A DNA stretch of 64,000 nt from Reichenbachiella sp. 5M10 (lineage in GTDB: Bacteria > Bacteroidota > Bacteroidia > Cytophagales > Cyclobacteriaceae): positions 686,501 through 750,500 of the forward strand of contig NZ_MDGR01000007.1 of NCBI RefSeq assembly GCF_002742335.1, given 5' to 3'. The number at the start of each line of letters is the position of its first letter. Positions within the stretch are counted from its first letter, which is position 1. The translations under genes and the position numbers were made by a program. Shown piece after piece: positions 54,166 through 62,492 of this stretch. The notes under the pieces are model-generated. The model worked only from the letters and a program-made list of their open reading frames with translations. It had not been told where the DNA came from and did no database searches.

Positions 54166-54726
54166 TCAATTTGCCATGAGCTTTTCGTTGAGACGTTCTA
54201 TATCACGAATGATGCCCTTGAGGATCGTGGGTACAATGATTTTGTGAAAAGGGCGGACGGGTATGAAGTACAATCTCCCAAACCAATTGTTGAATTGTAC
54301 AGTCGTAGAGATGGTTAGATTTTTGAGCGTCTTGTCAGAGGAGTGATTGTCAATCCACAGGGATACTCTAAAATTTAGATGTTTGTCATCTTCCCCCAGT
54401 ACCACTTCGTGTGGGGTTTTATGAAGTACTTTGAAAAGCCCCATTTGTTCACCTGGCTCACAGTTGAAACGATTCAGCATTTGCTGTCTGGTCGTAGCAT
54501 CTCCCGACGTTTTGAGCCCAATCAGTCCGACCAATTTGTTTCTCAGTTCGAACAGGTTTTCTACCCATTTGGGTCCAGCGCTGAAAAATGACTGCCCAAT
54601 TTGTGTAGAATCGACGCGCTTAGTTTCGTCTACAAATGCACCTCGAAAACTATCGACATAGTCATAGTTGTATTCGCTTGTGCTCAGTATGGATTTTTGG
54701 GGAAGATCTGTTTTAGTGATTTTCAT
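54166..54726 (-). CDS. DUF2867 family protein
   Basis: About 186 residues from the ATG at 54724-54726 (MKITKTDLPQKS); the longer reading upstream adds an unsupported tail. It matches DUF2867 with the YDYVDSFRGAFVD start, FSAGPKWVENLFELRNKL middle, GEDDKHLNFRVSLWI strand and the late TTVQFNNWFGRLYFIPVRPFH segment. DUF2867 is a START-like cavity domain often near NAD-dependent epimerases; ligand unknown. It lies 35 bp downstream of a small membrane-protein gene on the same strand. Confidence 0.85.
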   Translation of the reverse strand: MKITKTDLPQKSILSTSEYNYDYVDSFRGAFVDETKRVDSTQIGQSFFSAGPKWVENLFELRNKLVGLIGLKTSGDATTRQQMLNRFNCEPGEQMGLFKVLHKTPHEVVLGEDDKHLNFRVSLWIDNHSSDKTLKNLTISTTVQFNNWFGRLYFIPVRPFHKIIVPTILKGIIRDIERLNEKLMAN

Positions 54727-54761
54727 ATCGTTTGTCAATTTTGCCTCCATACAAGCGGGGA

Positions 54762-55073
54762 TCATTTGAACATGAGTACCAAGAAGAGTACTCCGATGAT
54801 ACCGAATAGGATGCCCCAATATTGCATTTTGATCCAGAAGAGGCTGTGATTGGTTTTGAGTTCGATCTCTTGTCCACTGGCTTTGTCAATGACAATTCTG
54901 CTCTGTTGCGCATTCCATTTTTTGCCCATGAACCAGCTGAACGCTCCGGCTATGAAAAAACTTAGTGAAAAGGCCCATTGAAAATGTGCTGCTGGCAACA
55001 ATGCAAAGAGCAGTACAAATGCGAGTACTAATATTAAGACAGAGAGAATACCCTTTCCTGACCATACTATCAT
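54762..55073 (-). CDS. Small membrane protein
   Basis: About 103 residues from ATG 55071-55073 (MIVWSGKG). Three or so hydrophobic segments (LSVLILVLAFVLLFALLP, WAFSLSFFIAGAFSWF, MQYWGILFGIIGVLFLVLMF) alternate with a charged middle loop. I recognise no family. An upstream in-frame start would add a basic leader without membrane character. It probably shares a transcript with the DUF2867 gene. Confidence 0.7.
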   Translation of the reverse strand: MIVWSGKGILSVLILVLAFVLLFALLPAAHFQWAFSLSFFIAGAFSWFMGKKWNAQQSRIVIDKASGQEIELKTNHSLFWIKMQYWGILFGIIGVLFLVLMFK

Positions 55074-55320
55074 TCTAATTCTGTTTAGGTGTTGTGTGCC
55101 AAAGGGACGTGTTGATTTCAATCTCAAACACGACACAGTGGCGACTGGAAGGGAAAGTTAGTTGATCCCGTTGTATTGCCCATAAGGAGTTTCTACAAAA
55201 TTTGATCAGTCGGACGGGTGTAGATTTCAGTAGCTAGACCCCACTCTATGTGCGTACAGTTTTTGATGTGTAAGGCCTTGTGTCTTGGGACTGAAAATGC
55301 AGGGAATGACGTTTTATTTC

Positions 55321-55338
55321 AAACCTAGGACAAGGTTT
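55321..55338 (-). terminator. Weak stem-loop downstream of the araC-like gene
   Basis: AAACCT / AGGTTT arms with a 6-base loop, about 12 bp beyond the AraC-type gene. No T run follows on the minus strand, so termination is only a possibility. Confidence 0.3.
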
Positions 55339-55350
55339 TTCTATAGAAGT

Positions 55351-56265
55351 TCATTGGAAGGATTGCCTGAATTCTACTGGGGAGAGTTGGGTTTTGCTTT
55401 TGAAGAGCTTGCTGAGAGATTGGGGGTGTTCAAAACCCAGTGCATATGCGATTTCGCTCACGGACAAGTCGGTAGTGGAGAGTTGTTCCTTTGCTTTTTG
55501 GATCAGCTTTTCATGGATGTGTTGCTGGGTGCTTTGCCCAGTGAGGGATTTGAGCAGGCTACTGAGGTAGTTGGGCGAGACGTGCAAGGCATCGGCGACA
55601 TATTGTACCGTCACGATACCTCGACTGGCCAAGTTTTGTCCAGCATAGTACTCGTCGAGTACTCGTTCCAGTTCACCGAGGATTTGGTGATTGCTGATCT
55701 TGCGGGTGATGAACTGCCGTTGATAAAATCGCTCGGCGTAGTTGAGTAGTAGCTCGATCTGTGCGATGATGATGCGCTGACTGAAGGCATCGATCGTGGA
55801 GTCGTACTCTTGTTGGATGTTGTTGAATATACCTACGATGGTGTGCTCTTCCTTTTCAGAAAGAAACAGGGCCTCATGGATCGTGTAGCCAAAGAATTCG
55901 TGTTGCTTGATTTTGGTAGCCAAAGGCGTATGCCACAAGAAATTGGGATGAATCAGCAGCAGCCATCCACTCGGTTTCACCTTTGGGTTGGTGTTGGGTT
56001 CGATACTCAGGATCTGGCCGGGCGCAATGAAGGACATCAATCCTTCGTCAAAATCATATTCTTGCTGTCCATAGCGGAGTTTGCCGACATTGCGCTTGAG
56101 TCCTATCGAATAGAAGTTCATCAACCATCGTTCGCCGATGTGTTCGGGAAGCGTCTGGACCTGACTATAGTCTATCAGGCTGATCATAGGGTGCAAGGGA
56201 CTAGACAAGCCTCTCACACGATGAAAGTCACTGATGCTTTCAATTTTTCGCAGTTTGTGTGTCAT
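55351..56265 (-). CDS. AraC-family transcriptional regulator
   Basis: A 304-residue regulator: an N-terminal cupin-like ligand domain (about 20-150) and a C-terminal double helix-turn-helix (about 200-300), with VQYVADALHVSPNYLSSLLKS for the first helix pair and TDLSVSEIAYALGFEHPQSLSKLFKS for the second. It lies downstream of an SDR gene on the same strand (129 bp apart), suggesting it controls that gene; similar AraC-SDR pairs are common, but the target and inducer are not readable. Confidence 0.92.
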   Translation of the reverse strand: MTHKLRKIESISDFHRVRGLSSPLHPMISLIDYSQVQTLPEHIGERWLMNFYSIGLKRNVGKLRYGQQEYDFDEGLMSFIAPGQILSIEPNTNPKVKPSGWLLLIHPNFLWHTPLATKIKQHEFFGYTIHEALFLSEKEEHTIVGIFNNIQQEYDSTIDAFSQRIIIAQIELLLNYAERFYQRQFITRKISNHQILGELERVLDEYYAGQNLASRGIVTVQYVADALHVSPNYLSSLLKSLTGQSTQQHIHEKLIQKAKEQLSTTDLSVSEIAYALGFEHPQSLSKLFKSKTQLSPVEFRQSFQ

Positions 56266-56394
56266 GACTGTGGGACTTAAGTGGTAGTTGAAACGGAGAA
56301 CAGCTGTGCAAGTTGTGTTCGTAGGGATATCGATGAAACGAGCCGCTGTTGAGGGTCAGACGGATCCTTTCATCGATTTTAGTCCGGGGTGTTT

Positions 56395-57153
56395 TTAGAC
56401 CAGCATGCCGCCGGATACTTCGATACGTTGGCCGTTGATCCACCGAGCGGCGTCCGAGCATAAGAATGCCACTACTCCACCGATGTCTTCTGCCTCACCG
56501 ACTCGACCGAGCGCAGTGACGTTGGCAATGATTCCTCGTTTGGTTGGGTTGTCTCGGTTGGATCCACCACCAAAATCTGTAGCTATCGCTCCAGGTGCGA
56601 CGACATTGGCAGTGATGCTTCTTGTTCCCAGCTCCTTGGCCAAGTAGCGCGTGAATACTTCGACGGCCCCTTTCATACTGGCATAGGCTGATGCCCCGGG
56701 GAAGGAGAAGCGGGCTAGCCCTGAGGAGATGTTGATGATTCGCCCTCCATCCCGAAGGTGAGGCAGCGCTTTTTGTGTCAAAAAATAGACGCCCTTGAGA
56801 TGGATGTTGAACATAGCGTCAAACTGAGCTTCGCTCGTGTCAGCGAAGGACTGTTGCAGCCCCGTACCGGCGTTGTTGATGAGGAAGTCAAAGCGTGGTG
56901 AGTCGTACTGTTCGGAGAGGTAAGCCGTTACCTGCTCATAGAAGGCCGCAAAGGAAGAACTGTCACTGGTATCCAATGGTAGAGCCACAGCCTTTTGTCC
57001 CGTCTGTTCGATAGCTGCGACTACTTCGTCAGCAGCTGGTCGGTTGGAGTGGTAGGTCAGGATGAGGTCGATTCCTTGATGAGCGAGGTGGAGAGCCATG
57101 TCTCTACCTAGCCCACGGCTGCCCCCTGTCACGAGTGCAATTTTTTTTGTCAT
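56395..57153 (-). CDS. Short-chain dehydrogenase/reductase
   Basis: A classical SDR of 252 residues: nucleotide loop TGGSRGLGRDMALHLA (about 9-24), NNAGTGLQQ near 92-100, and the catalytic Ser in NISSG (about 146) with Tyr and Lys in AYASMKGAVEVF (YxxxK, about 158-162). NADP preference is suggested by the arginine after the glycine loop. Substrate is not identifiable; FabG-like and sugar or xenobiotic reductases share these motifs. Followed by the AraC-family gene on the same strand. Confidence 0.92.
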   Translation of the reverse strand: MTKKIALVTGGSRGLGRDMALHLAHQGIDLILTYHSNRPAADEVVAAIEQTGQKAVALPLDTSDSSSFAAFYEQVTAYLSEQYDSPRFDFLINNAGTGLQQSFADTSEAQFDAMFNIHLKGVYFLTQKALPHLRDGGRIINISSGLARFSFPGASAYASMKGAVEVFTRYLAKELGTRSITANVVAPGAIATDFGGGSNRDNPTKRGIIANVTALGRVGEAEDIGGVVAFLCSDAARWINGQRIEVSGGMLV

Positions 57154-57465
57154 CTTTTTTGAATTTTGGTTTCTGCAAATCTCTACAGACTCCTATTCAT
57201 CGATGTATCCAAATCTCTCCTTCTTGTAGCCAGATGGTGGGCATGACCTATACAAAGACACTGTTGGTTGTGGAGCAGCCCCAGTGTGCAATCAATTCGT
57301 TAATCTTTTATTCATCCTTGTAAAACAGGAGTAAGCTACTCGTGCGATCGTAAAGTGTTCGATCATTTTACCATAGTTGTCTCTTCATCAGGGATCGTTT
57401 TATCCATATATTCAAAATGTCACTTCTCCTGCTCGGACTACACCAAATTGGTGAGGAATGCTTCT
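57154..57465. other. Gap between SDR gene and the immunity cassettes
   Basis: 312 bp. Positions 57410-57453 hold the decayed toxin-tail relic. The rest (57154-57409) shows no gene, tRNA or convincing terminator. Confidence 0.5.
57410..57453 (-). pseudogene. Second relic of the M15 effector C-terminus
   Basis: On the minus strand the frame reads HQFGVVRAGEVTF followed by TGA. This equals the effector tail HQFGVVRAGGAGETWHFEL with an internal deletion of about 9 bp plus a small frame-breaking change. It lies 12 bp beyond the stop of the downstream immunity-like gene and carries the same flank (GGAATGCTTCTTTAG on the + strand) as the other relic. It is a shortened orphan tail. Confidence 0.7.
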
Positions 57466-58203
57466 TTAGTGATCCTCAGTTACTATGAAATCATCCAAGA
57501 GCCAGTGATTATCTTCTTTGACATAGAAGAATAAGAAAAATTTGTTTGAACGAAGACCACTAGACTGGAGGATATAATAAGGCACAGCCATGATGGCGCT
57601 TGATGTGCTTGAAAATGAAACCATCTCCATCAAACAGTTTTGAACTGAATCGGCACTAACATCAACAGCTATACCATCATCATTTTCCTCAACAAGCCGG
57701 CCTTTAATGCCATGTTCATACTCTAAATATTCTCTGTAGGAATGGAATTGCTCCTGATACAGCTTTCGCAATTCATAGGTTACAGAATCCTGAGACATTA
57801 ATCCTGCGAGATTCATAGGGTTTGCAGCCTTTTTACAGCGCTGGATCAAGGCAGACTTGAAGTTCTCGGTTAATAAATTTGTCTTTGCAATAGAGTCCTG
57901 TAAATCAGCATGCATGTATTCTAAAATGTTCTGGGCAGCATTTTCTCTCCTTGATACACCACGCATTCGCCACTTGATATTTTCGTACAACCTCATACTT
58001 CGGTTACTCCGCTGATACCATTGATCTATGTTTTTATACGTATTGATTACAGTTCTTTTTAGTTGTGCTTGTTCTTGATTTTTCCAATGGGTGCTGTCCG
58101 GGGTGTAACTATAATTCGCAGAGTCCAAATGATCGTTTGGAGTGCATGAATAGCATAGCATTACACTCGCAATGAACGCAACGATTGTAAGGTGTTTTTT
58201 CAT
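57466..58203 (-). CDS. Predicted lipoprotein immunity protein, copy 2
   Basis: The 245-residue protein has a lipoprotein signal (MKKHLTIVAFIASVMLCYSC, Cys 20), then a helical soluble domain with SMRLYENIKWRMRGVSRREN near 69-88, and an FFYVKEDNHWLLDDFIVTED tail. It is nearly identical to the neighbouring copy at 58326-59054, except for a block of about 35 residues (150-186). Its ATG overlaps the TGA of a relic toxin tail by 4 bp, the same junction seen between the effector and copy 1. I know no family. Immunity against the M15 effector is inferred from the periplasmic location, pairing and duplication. Confidence 0.75.
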   Translation of the reverse strand: MKKHLTIVAFIASVMLCYSCTPNDHLDSANYSYTPDSTHWKNQEQAQLKRTVINTYKNIDQWYQRSNRSMRLYENIKWRMRGVSRRENAAQNILEYMHADLQDSIAKTNLLTENFKSALIQRCKKAANPMNLAGLMSQDSVTYELRKLYQEQFHSYREYLEYEHGIKGRLVEENDDGIAVDVSADSVQNCLMEMVSFSSTSSAIMAVPYYILQSSGLRSNKFFLFFYVKEDNHWLLDDFIVTEDH

Positions 58204-58313
58204 CTCTTTTTGTTTTTAGCGTAGTCTTTTTCTGTATTCGATACGGCCAGGTCTGTCAATTCAAAATGCCACGTTTCATCCCAGCCACCCGCTCGGACTA
58301 CACCAAATTAGTG
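58200..58313 (-). pseudogene. Orphan C-terminal tail of an M15 effector
   Basis: The minus strand reads H-stop-FGVVRAGGWDETWHFELT and on to DLAVSNTEKDYAKNKKR and TGA, about 37 codons, aligned to the last residues of the M15 effector (59051-61954). One sense codon has become TAA (CAA to TAA), and two residues differ (GGWDE for GGAGE), so it derives from a variant tail rather than a simple copy. The histidine metal ligand and ExxH motif remain. It is joined to immunity copy 2 by an ATGA overlap. Confidence 0.8.
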
Positions 58314-58325
58314 AGGAATGCTTCT

Positions 58326-59054
58326 TTAGTGATCCTCAGTTACTATGAAATTATCCAAGAGCCAGTGATTATCTTCTTTGACATAGAAGAATAAGAAAAA
58401 TTTGTTTGAACGAAGACCACTAGACTGGAGGATATAATAAGGCATAGCCATGATGGCGCTTGATGTGCTTGGAAATGAAACCATCTCCATCAAACAGTTT
58501 TGAACTGAGTCTATTTCGAGTTTAGGTATAAACTCCGATTCTATTGGGGTATTAAATATTTTATGCTCACTTTCGAGATATTCTTGATATGACGGAGAAT
58601 GGTTCTCATACAGCTTTCGCAATTCATAGGTTACAGAATCCTGAGACATTAATCCTGCGAGATTCATAGGGTTTGCAGCAGTTTTACAGCGCTGGATCAA
58701 GGCAGACTTGAAGTTCTCGGTTAATAAATTTGTCTTTGCAATAGAGTCCTGCAAATCAGAATGCATGTATTCTAAAATGTTCTGGGCAGCATTTTCTCTC
58801 CTTGATACACCACGCATTCGCCACTTGGTATTTTCGTACAACCTCATACTTCGGTTACTCCGCTGATACCATTGATCTATGTTTTTATACGTATTGATTA
58901 CAGTTCTTTTTAGTTGTGCTTGTTCTTGATTTTTCCAATGGGTGCTATCTGGGGAGTAACTATAATTCGCCAAGTCCAAATGATCGTTTGGAGTGCATGA
59001 ACAGCATAGCATTACACTCGCAATGAACGCAACGATTGTAAGGTGTTTTTTCAT
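58326..59054 (-). CDS. Predicted lipoprotein immunity protein, copy 1
   Basis: The 242-residue protein is almost the same as copy 2, with the lipoprotein signal MKKHLTIVAFIASVMLCCSC and the same N- and C-terminal thirds. The block after ELRKLYE differs completely (NHSPSYQEYLESEHKIFN here; QEQFHSYREYLEYEHGIKG in copy 2). Its ATG overlaps the effector stop codon (ATGA at 59051-59054), so effector and immunity are coupled. A periplasmic lipoprotein suits an inhibitor of a peptidoglycan peptidase that acts in the periplasm. No family assignment. Confidence 0.78.
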   Translation of the reverse strand: MKKHLTIVAFIASVMLCCSCTPNDHLDLANYSYSPDSTHWKNQEQAQLKRTVINTYKNIDQWYQRSNRSMRLYENTKWRMRGVSRRENAAQNILEYMHSDLQDSIAKTNLLTENFKSALIQRCKTAANPMNLAGLMSQDSVTYELRKLYENHSPSYQEYLESEHKIFNTPIESEFIPKLEIDSVQNCLMEMVSFPSTSSAIMAMPYYILQSSGLRSNKFFLFFYVKEDNHWLLDNFIVTEDH

Positions 59055-61954
59055 CTCTTTTTGTTTTTGGCGTAGTCTTTTTCTGTATTCGATACGGCCA
59101 GGTCTGTCAATTCAAAATGCCACGTTTCTCCTGCGCCACCCGCTCGGACTACACCAAATTGGTGAGCAATCAAATCTATTATGGTTTCTTTTTGGTTCAA
59201 GAATTTGTGTCGGTCAATATCCATAGCTACACCAAGTGTATGTAATGAAATACGAAGATCTTCTGGCAAAGGTAGGCACATTGGTTTTTTACTGTTTCCG
59301 GCAGATGCTGCATCGGCTTTATTACTTCTTCCCATATTGAGCGTAGCGACGTAGGCTTTGACTTTGTTATAATCCACATCTATGGCTTTGCCTTGCTTGT
59401 CCAAGATGAAATCTGTTCTTTTCGCCCATTTATATTCATGCTCGTCCTCAACAAAATCTCCAACTAAGTAACCCTCATCACTGTTATACATCATGATCAA
59501 ATTAGCTTTGACCGTGGCAGCACTCTTGCCAGTCAGTATATAATACTGTACTGCGAAACCATGTGCTCTTTTCGGACTTCGTACTCCGTCATTGACCTTC
59601 ATGTCGCCTTGGTATAGCCCTGCCATTACGAGAAACTTGTGAAATCGCTCCATTCTGGACTGGAATACACCACTGAGTTGAGCACCGTCGGCATTGGCTT
59701 CTTCAGACGGGAGAATAAATTGGGCGGTGACGTCTGCTGTTAGTTTATCAAAGTATTTAGTTTCTCTGGCAGCTTTTTCGGCGAGCTGAAGTACCTTGGC
59801 ATAGTCGCTATCCTCTTTGATGCCTAGAGCTTTTTCCAGTGCCTGTGTTTTTTTGTAGTATTCTTCTGCAGAGGTTTCATTGCTGTATTCTGTTGCACTG
59901 ATTTTTTCTATCATGCCAAAGGTATATTGTTTATAGTTGGATAGCTCTTTGTCTGTTTTTCCACCTATAGTAATGTTGCCATCTGCTCCAATGCCTTTGC
60001 TTGTCTGGAAGGCCTTGATCACATCGATGAACTCTTTGGAGCTGATACCTTTGATAAGCGAATCTTCGGGCACATTATGCTTACTAGCTTGTAGAGCTTT
60101 GGCTACTCTGATGACGTCTGCTTTGTTGTTTTCTGCCTTGTTTACGCTCTTGTCTTTATTAGTATAATCGGCTCCCACATCACCTGTCAGTTTGGATGTA
60201 AAGCCTTTGGCTAGAATGGTGTTTAGTTTATTCCTATTGGCATAGATTTTTTCAAGCCCACTATCAAATGAGCCTGATTCAGGAAATAGTGCTTTGATGG
60301 TGCCTTTGCCTGGAGAGATGATGCCGTCACTTTTGTTTTTTCCAAATTGGTCTTTTTGAAAATCTTCAATCGCAGTGATGAGCTTTTTATCACTAAGGCC
60401 ATTTTGAAGATTGTCATTGGAAAGCTCATAGCCTTTTTCTTTGAGCTTGCGAGCGACCATTTTTACATCATCTTTGTAGTTGTCGGCATTGTTGGCGCCT
60501 ACGCTGCCTGACAGATTGTGGTTAAAGGTCTTCTTGAGTAGTCGCTTGTCTACACTTATATCGGTTGTTGTTTCATATTCAGGGGGTTGTGTTACTGGCG
60601 TAGGTGATTTCTTGGGACCTAATGCTTTGTATAGTCTTGTCTTCTCGGTTTGAAACTCATTATAAATTTCATCATACCAATGGGTCAATGAGTTGAGCAA
60701 GGTCTGAAGAAGTTCTTTATGAGTACTAGCTATCTGAGCGTCAGTTAGCAGGTTTAATAATTTGACAGCTAACTCTTCGTTATCGTTTTTCTGAAGAACT
60801 TTTTGGACTATAGATGGATTGTGAATCACATACTCCACCAATACAGCGGCCAAAGCATCCAAATCCTCATATTGTGTAATGAAATTCTTCTCTATGTGCT
60901 CATCCGTTGCGGGCTCTGCCTGGATACACTTGATTCGATCCGCTTCCTCTTCTGCTCTTTGGCGGGCTGCTTCTGTAGCTTTCTTTTGTTGTTCTTCGGT
61001 TTTCGCTGCTGCAGCGCGTTTGGCTTTGATGGCTGGGTACTCGGCTAATTTCTTCTGTACATGATCACAGTCCATGCCTTCGGACCGCATCTTCAAAAGA
61101 GTCTTGCTGTCTGGTCCAGCTATGTTGCCGTCTGATTTGTTCCAGTGTAGTACTTCTTCTTGAAACCTACGGATGGCAGCAATGGTTTGCTGAATTTTCT
61201 CTTGTTCTACCGATGGGGTGGGGGTATTGTTGACTGCCGTGGTTTCGTTGGCAAAGTCTGACTCTGAGAGTAGCCCCAGATTGAGCAGTGCTTTTTGAAT
61301 GATCAATACGTCTGTCTTGATGTTTTGCGCCTTGCCTGCGCCTACACCAGCTGTGATTGAGGTGTTTTCGGGTGTGACTTTCTTGGCTTCTGCATCGTTT
61401 TTGAGTGATGCATAGGAACCGGTAAATTCTCTATAGGGTTCGCCTCTGACCATTGCGCCCCATTTCAACCCCACGAATTCGGACTCTAGTTGATCGACAA
61501 AAGCTCGGGTGCCTACTTCATGGCCTTCACTATACATCTTGGATTCAAAATTCTGAAAGGAGACTTTGAGGAGAGGTAGTTTCTTGCCGTATACGAAGAG
61601 GGTGTTTTTTTTGAGTTTTGAGTAGTGTTTGTAGGCACCTGCACGCTCTACTGCTTGTTTGGAAGCTTCTTCCTTGGCACGTCTTTCAGCCTCTATTTTG
61701 TCTGTTTGTTCTTGAGGCTTGTTCTCATTTACATTTTGTCTCGTGTTAGAGGCATCTGCTTCTTGTTGCTGCTTGGTTTGAGCCTCGTATAGCTCTTCTA
61801 TTTCCCTTTCGATTTGTTCAGGAGTCTGGTGCTCCATGATCCGTTGGTTGGGTTGAGTAGCTTTTTTTATGGCTTTTTTTTCTTGATCTGTATGTGCAGC
61901 TACTGATCGGTAGTTAGGTGGGTTGTTTTTTCTTTCTTTGTCGGCGTAGTACAT
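59051..61954 (-). CDS. Predicted peptidoglycan-targeting effector with C-terminal M15 peptidase
   Basis: The 967-residue protein has no signal peptide. Order: charged helical N-terminus (about 24-105), a globular part (about 105-200), peptidoglycan-binding-like repeat 1 (201-290), coiled K/E/A-rich segment (about 305-345), helical part (350-450), repeat 2 (481-556) and repeat 3 (588-673; each has SVG/DVG...DV..VA..L and FQ...DG.I), then an M15/VanY-like domain (about 770-955). The M15 metal motif SLHTLGVAMD gives His 905 and Asp 912; GETWHFE gives Glu 943 and His 946. It should cleave peptidoglycan stem peptides. Delivery by a contractile or other dedicated secretion system is inferred from the missing signal and the immunity genes; no such machinery is in the window. 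Confidence 0.9.
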   Translation of the reverse strand: MYYADKERKNNPPNYRSVAAHTDQEKKAIKKATQPNQRIMEHQTPEQIEREIEELYEAQTKQQQEADASNTRQNVNENKPQEQTDKIEAERRAKEEASKQAVERAGAYKHYSKLKKNTLFVYGKKLPLLKVSFQNFESKMYSEGHEVGTRAFVDQLESEFVGLKWGAMVRGEPYREFTGSYASLKNDAEAKKVTPENTSITAGVGAGKAQNIKTDVLIIQKALLNLGLLSESDFANETTAVNNTPTPSVEQEKIQQTIAAIRRFQEEVLHWNKSDGNIAGPDSKTLLKMRSEGMDCDHVQKKLAEYPAIKAKRAAAAKTEEQQKKATEAARQRAEEEADRIKCIQAEPATDEHIEKNFITQYEDLDALAAVLVEYVIHNPSIVQKVLQKNDNEELAVKLLNLLTDAQIASTHKELLQTLLNSLTHWYDEIYNEFQTEKTRLYKALGPKKSPTPVTQPPEYETTTDISVDKRLLKKTFNHNLSGSVGANNADNYKDDVKMVARKLKEKGYELSNDNLQNGLSDKKLITAIEDFQKDQFGKNKSDGIISPGKGTIKALFPESGSFDSGLEKIYANRNKLNTILAKGFTSKLTGDVGADYTNKDKSVNKAENNKADVIRVAKALQASKHNVPEDSLIKGISSKEFIDVIKAFQTSKGIGADGNITIGGKTDKELSNYKQYTFGMIEKISATEYSNETSAEEYYKKTQALEKALGIKEDSDYAKVLQLAEKAARETKYFDKLTADVTAQFILPSEEANADGAQLSGVFQSRMERFHKFLVMAGLYQGDMKVNDGVRSPKRAHGFAVQYYILTGKSAATVKANLIMMYNSDEGYLVGDFVEDEHEYKWAKRTDFILDKQGKAIDVDYNKVKAYVATLNMGRSNKADAASAGNSKKPMCLPLPEDLRISLHTLGVAMDIDRHKFLNQKETIIDLIAHQFGVVRAGGAGETWHFELTDLAVSNTEKDYAKNKKR

Positions 61955-62492
61955 GGGTTGATTGGCTGGTTTTAATATGGCAAATCTAAGAATATTTTGA
62001 AATAATACATGTTGATGGTCTCGCGTGTTTATACCCTGTAGATTTGGTGCTGTTGAGCATGAGGTAGGCAGTAGCTCGATCAGGTGGAGAAGCAGTGTTT
62101 TTGTACTTCTCTCAACTTAATAATTTTTGATTTTGAGCAAGGTCGATTTTTCTGCACCGTTGTTGCCGATTGCCGCTATTTTGTCTTGGGTGTTTACTGT
62201 CAGGTTGAGGTTCGAAAACAGTAAATCTTTGTTGGGACGTGTATATGAAAGCCGCTGTACGATCAATATGATTTCTTTTAAACAATCTGCTGCGTAGTTT
62301 GCTGTCTTTAAATGGTCCGTAAGAAATTATTTTTTACATATTCTAGGGTGTTTTCTAGTCCAAATGTATGACTTTTTGATTTTCCTAACGCATGTGTTTG
62401 AAGGATGCGGGTAGATGATGGCTTGATTATGGTTCAGGCTTTTAACATCACATTACTACATTTGGGTGTCAGAAATGAGGAGTGACTCTTAC
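61955..62492. other. Gap upstream of the effector gene containing an ABC-F relic
   Basis: 538 bp. Minus-strand positions 62117-62275 hold the decayed ABC-F N-terminus described separately. I see no complete gene, tRNA or clear promoter in the remainder, which must nevertheless contain the effector promoter (likely within 61955-62100). Confidence 0.5.
62117..62275 (-). pseudogene. Relic of an ABC-F ATPase N-terminus
   Basis: The minus strand encodes LIVQRLSYTRPNKDLLFSNL, then NLTVNTQDKIAAIGNNG, then AEKSTLLKIKNY and TAA. This is the start of an ABC-F (energy-dependent translational factor type) protein: the Walker A loop GNNGAGKST is changed to GNNGAEKST (Gly to Glu), no normal start codon is left and the frame stops after about 50 residues. 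Downstream sequence (62040-62116) still hints at the next ABC-F segment in a shifted frame. It is a pseudogene remnant. Confidence 0.75.
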
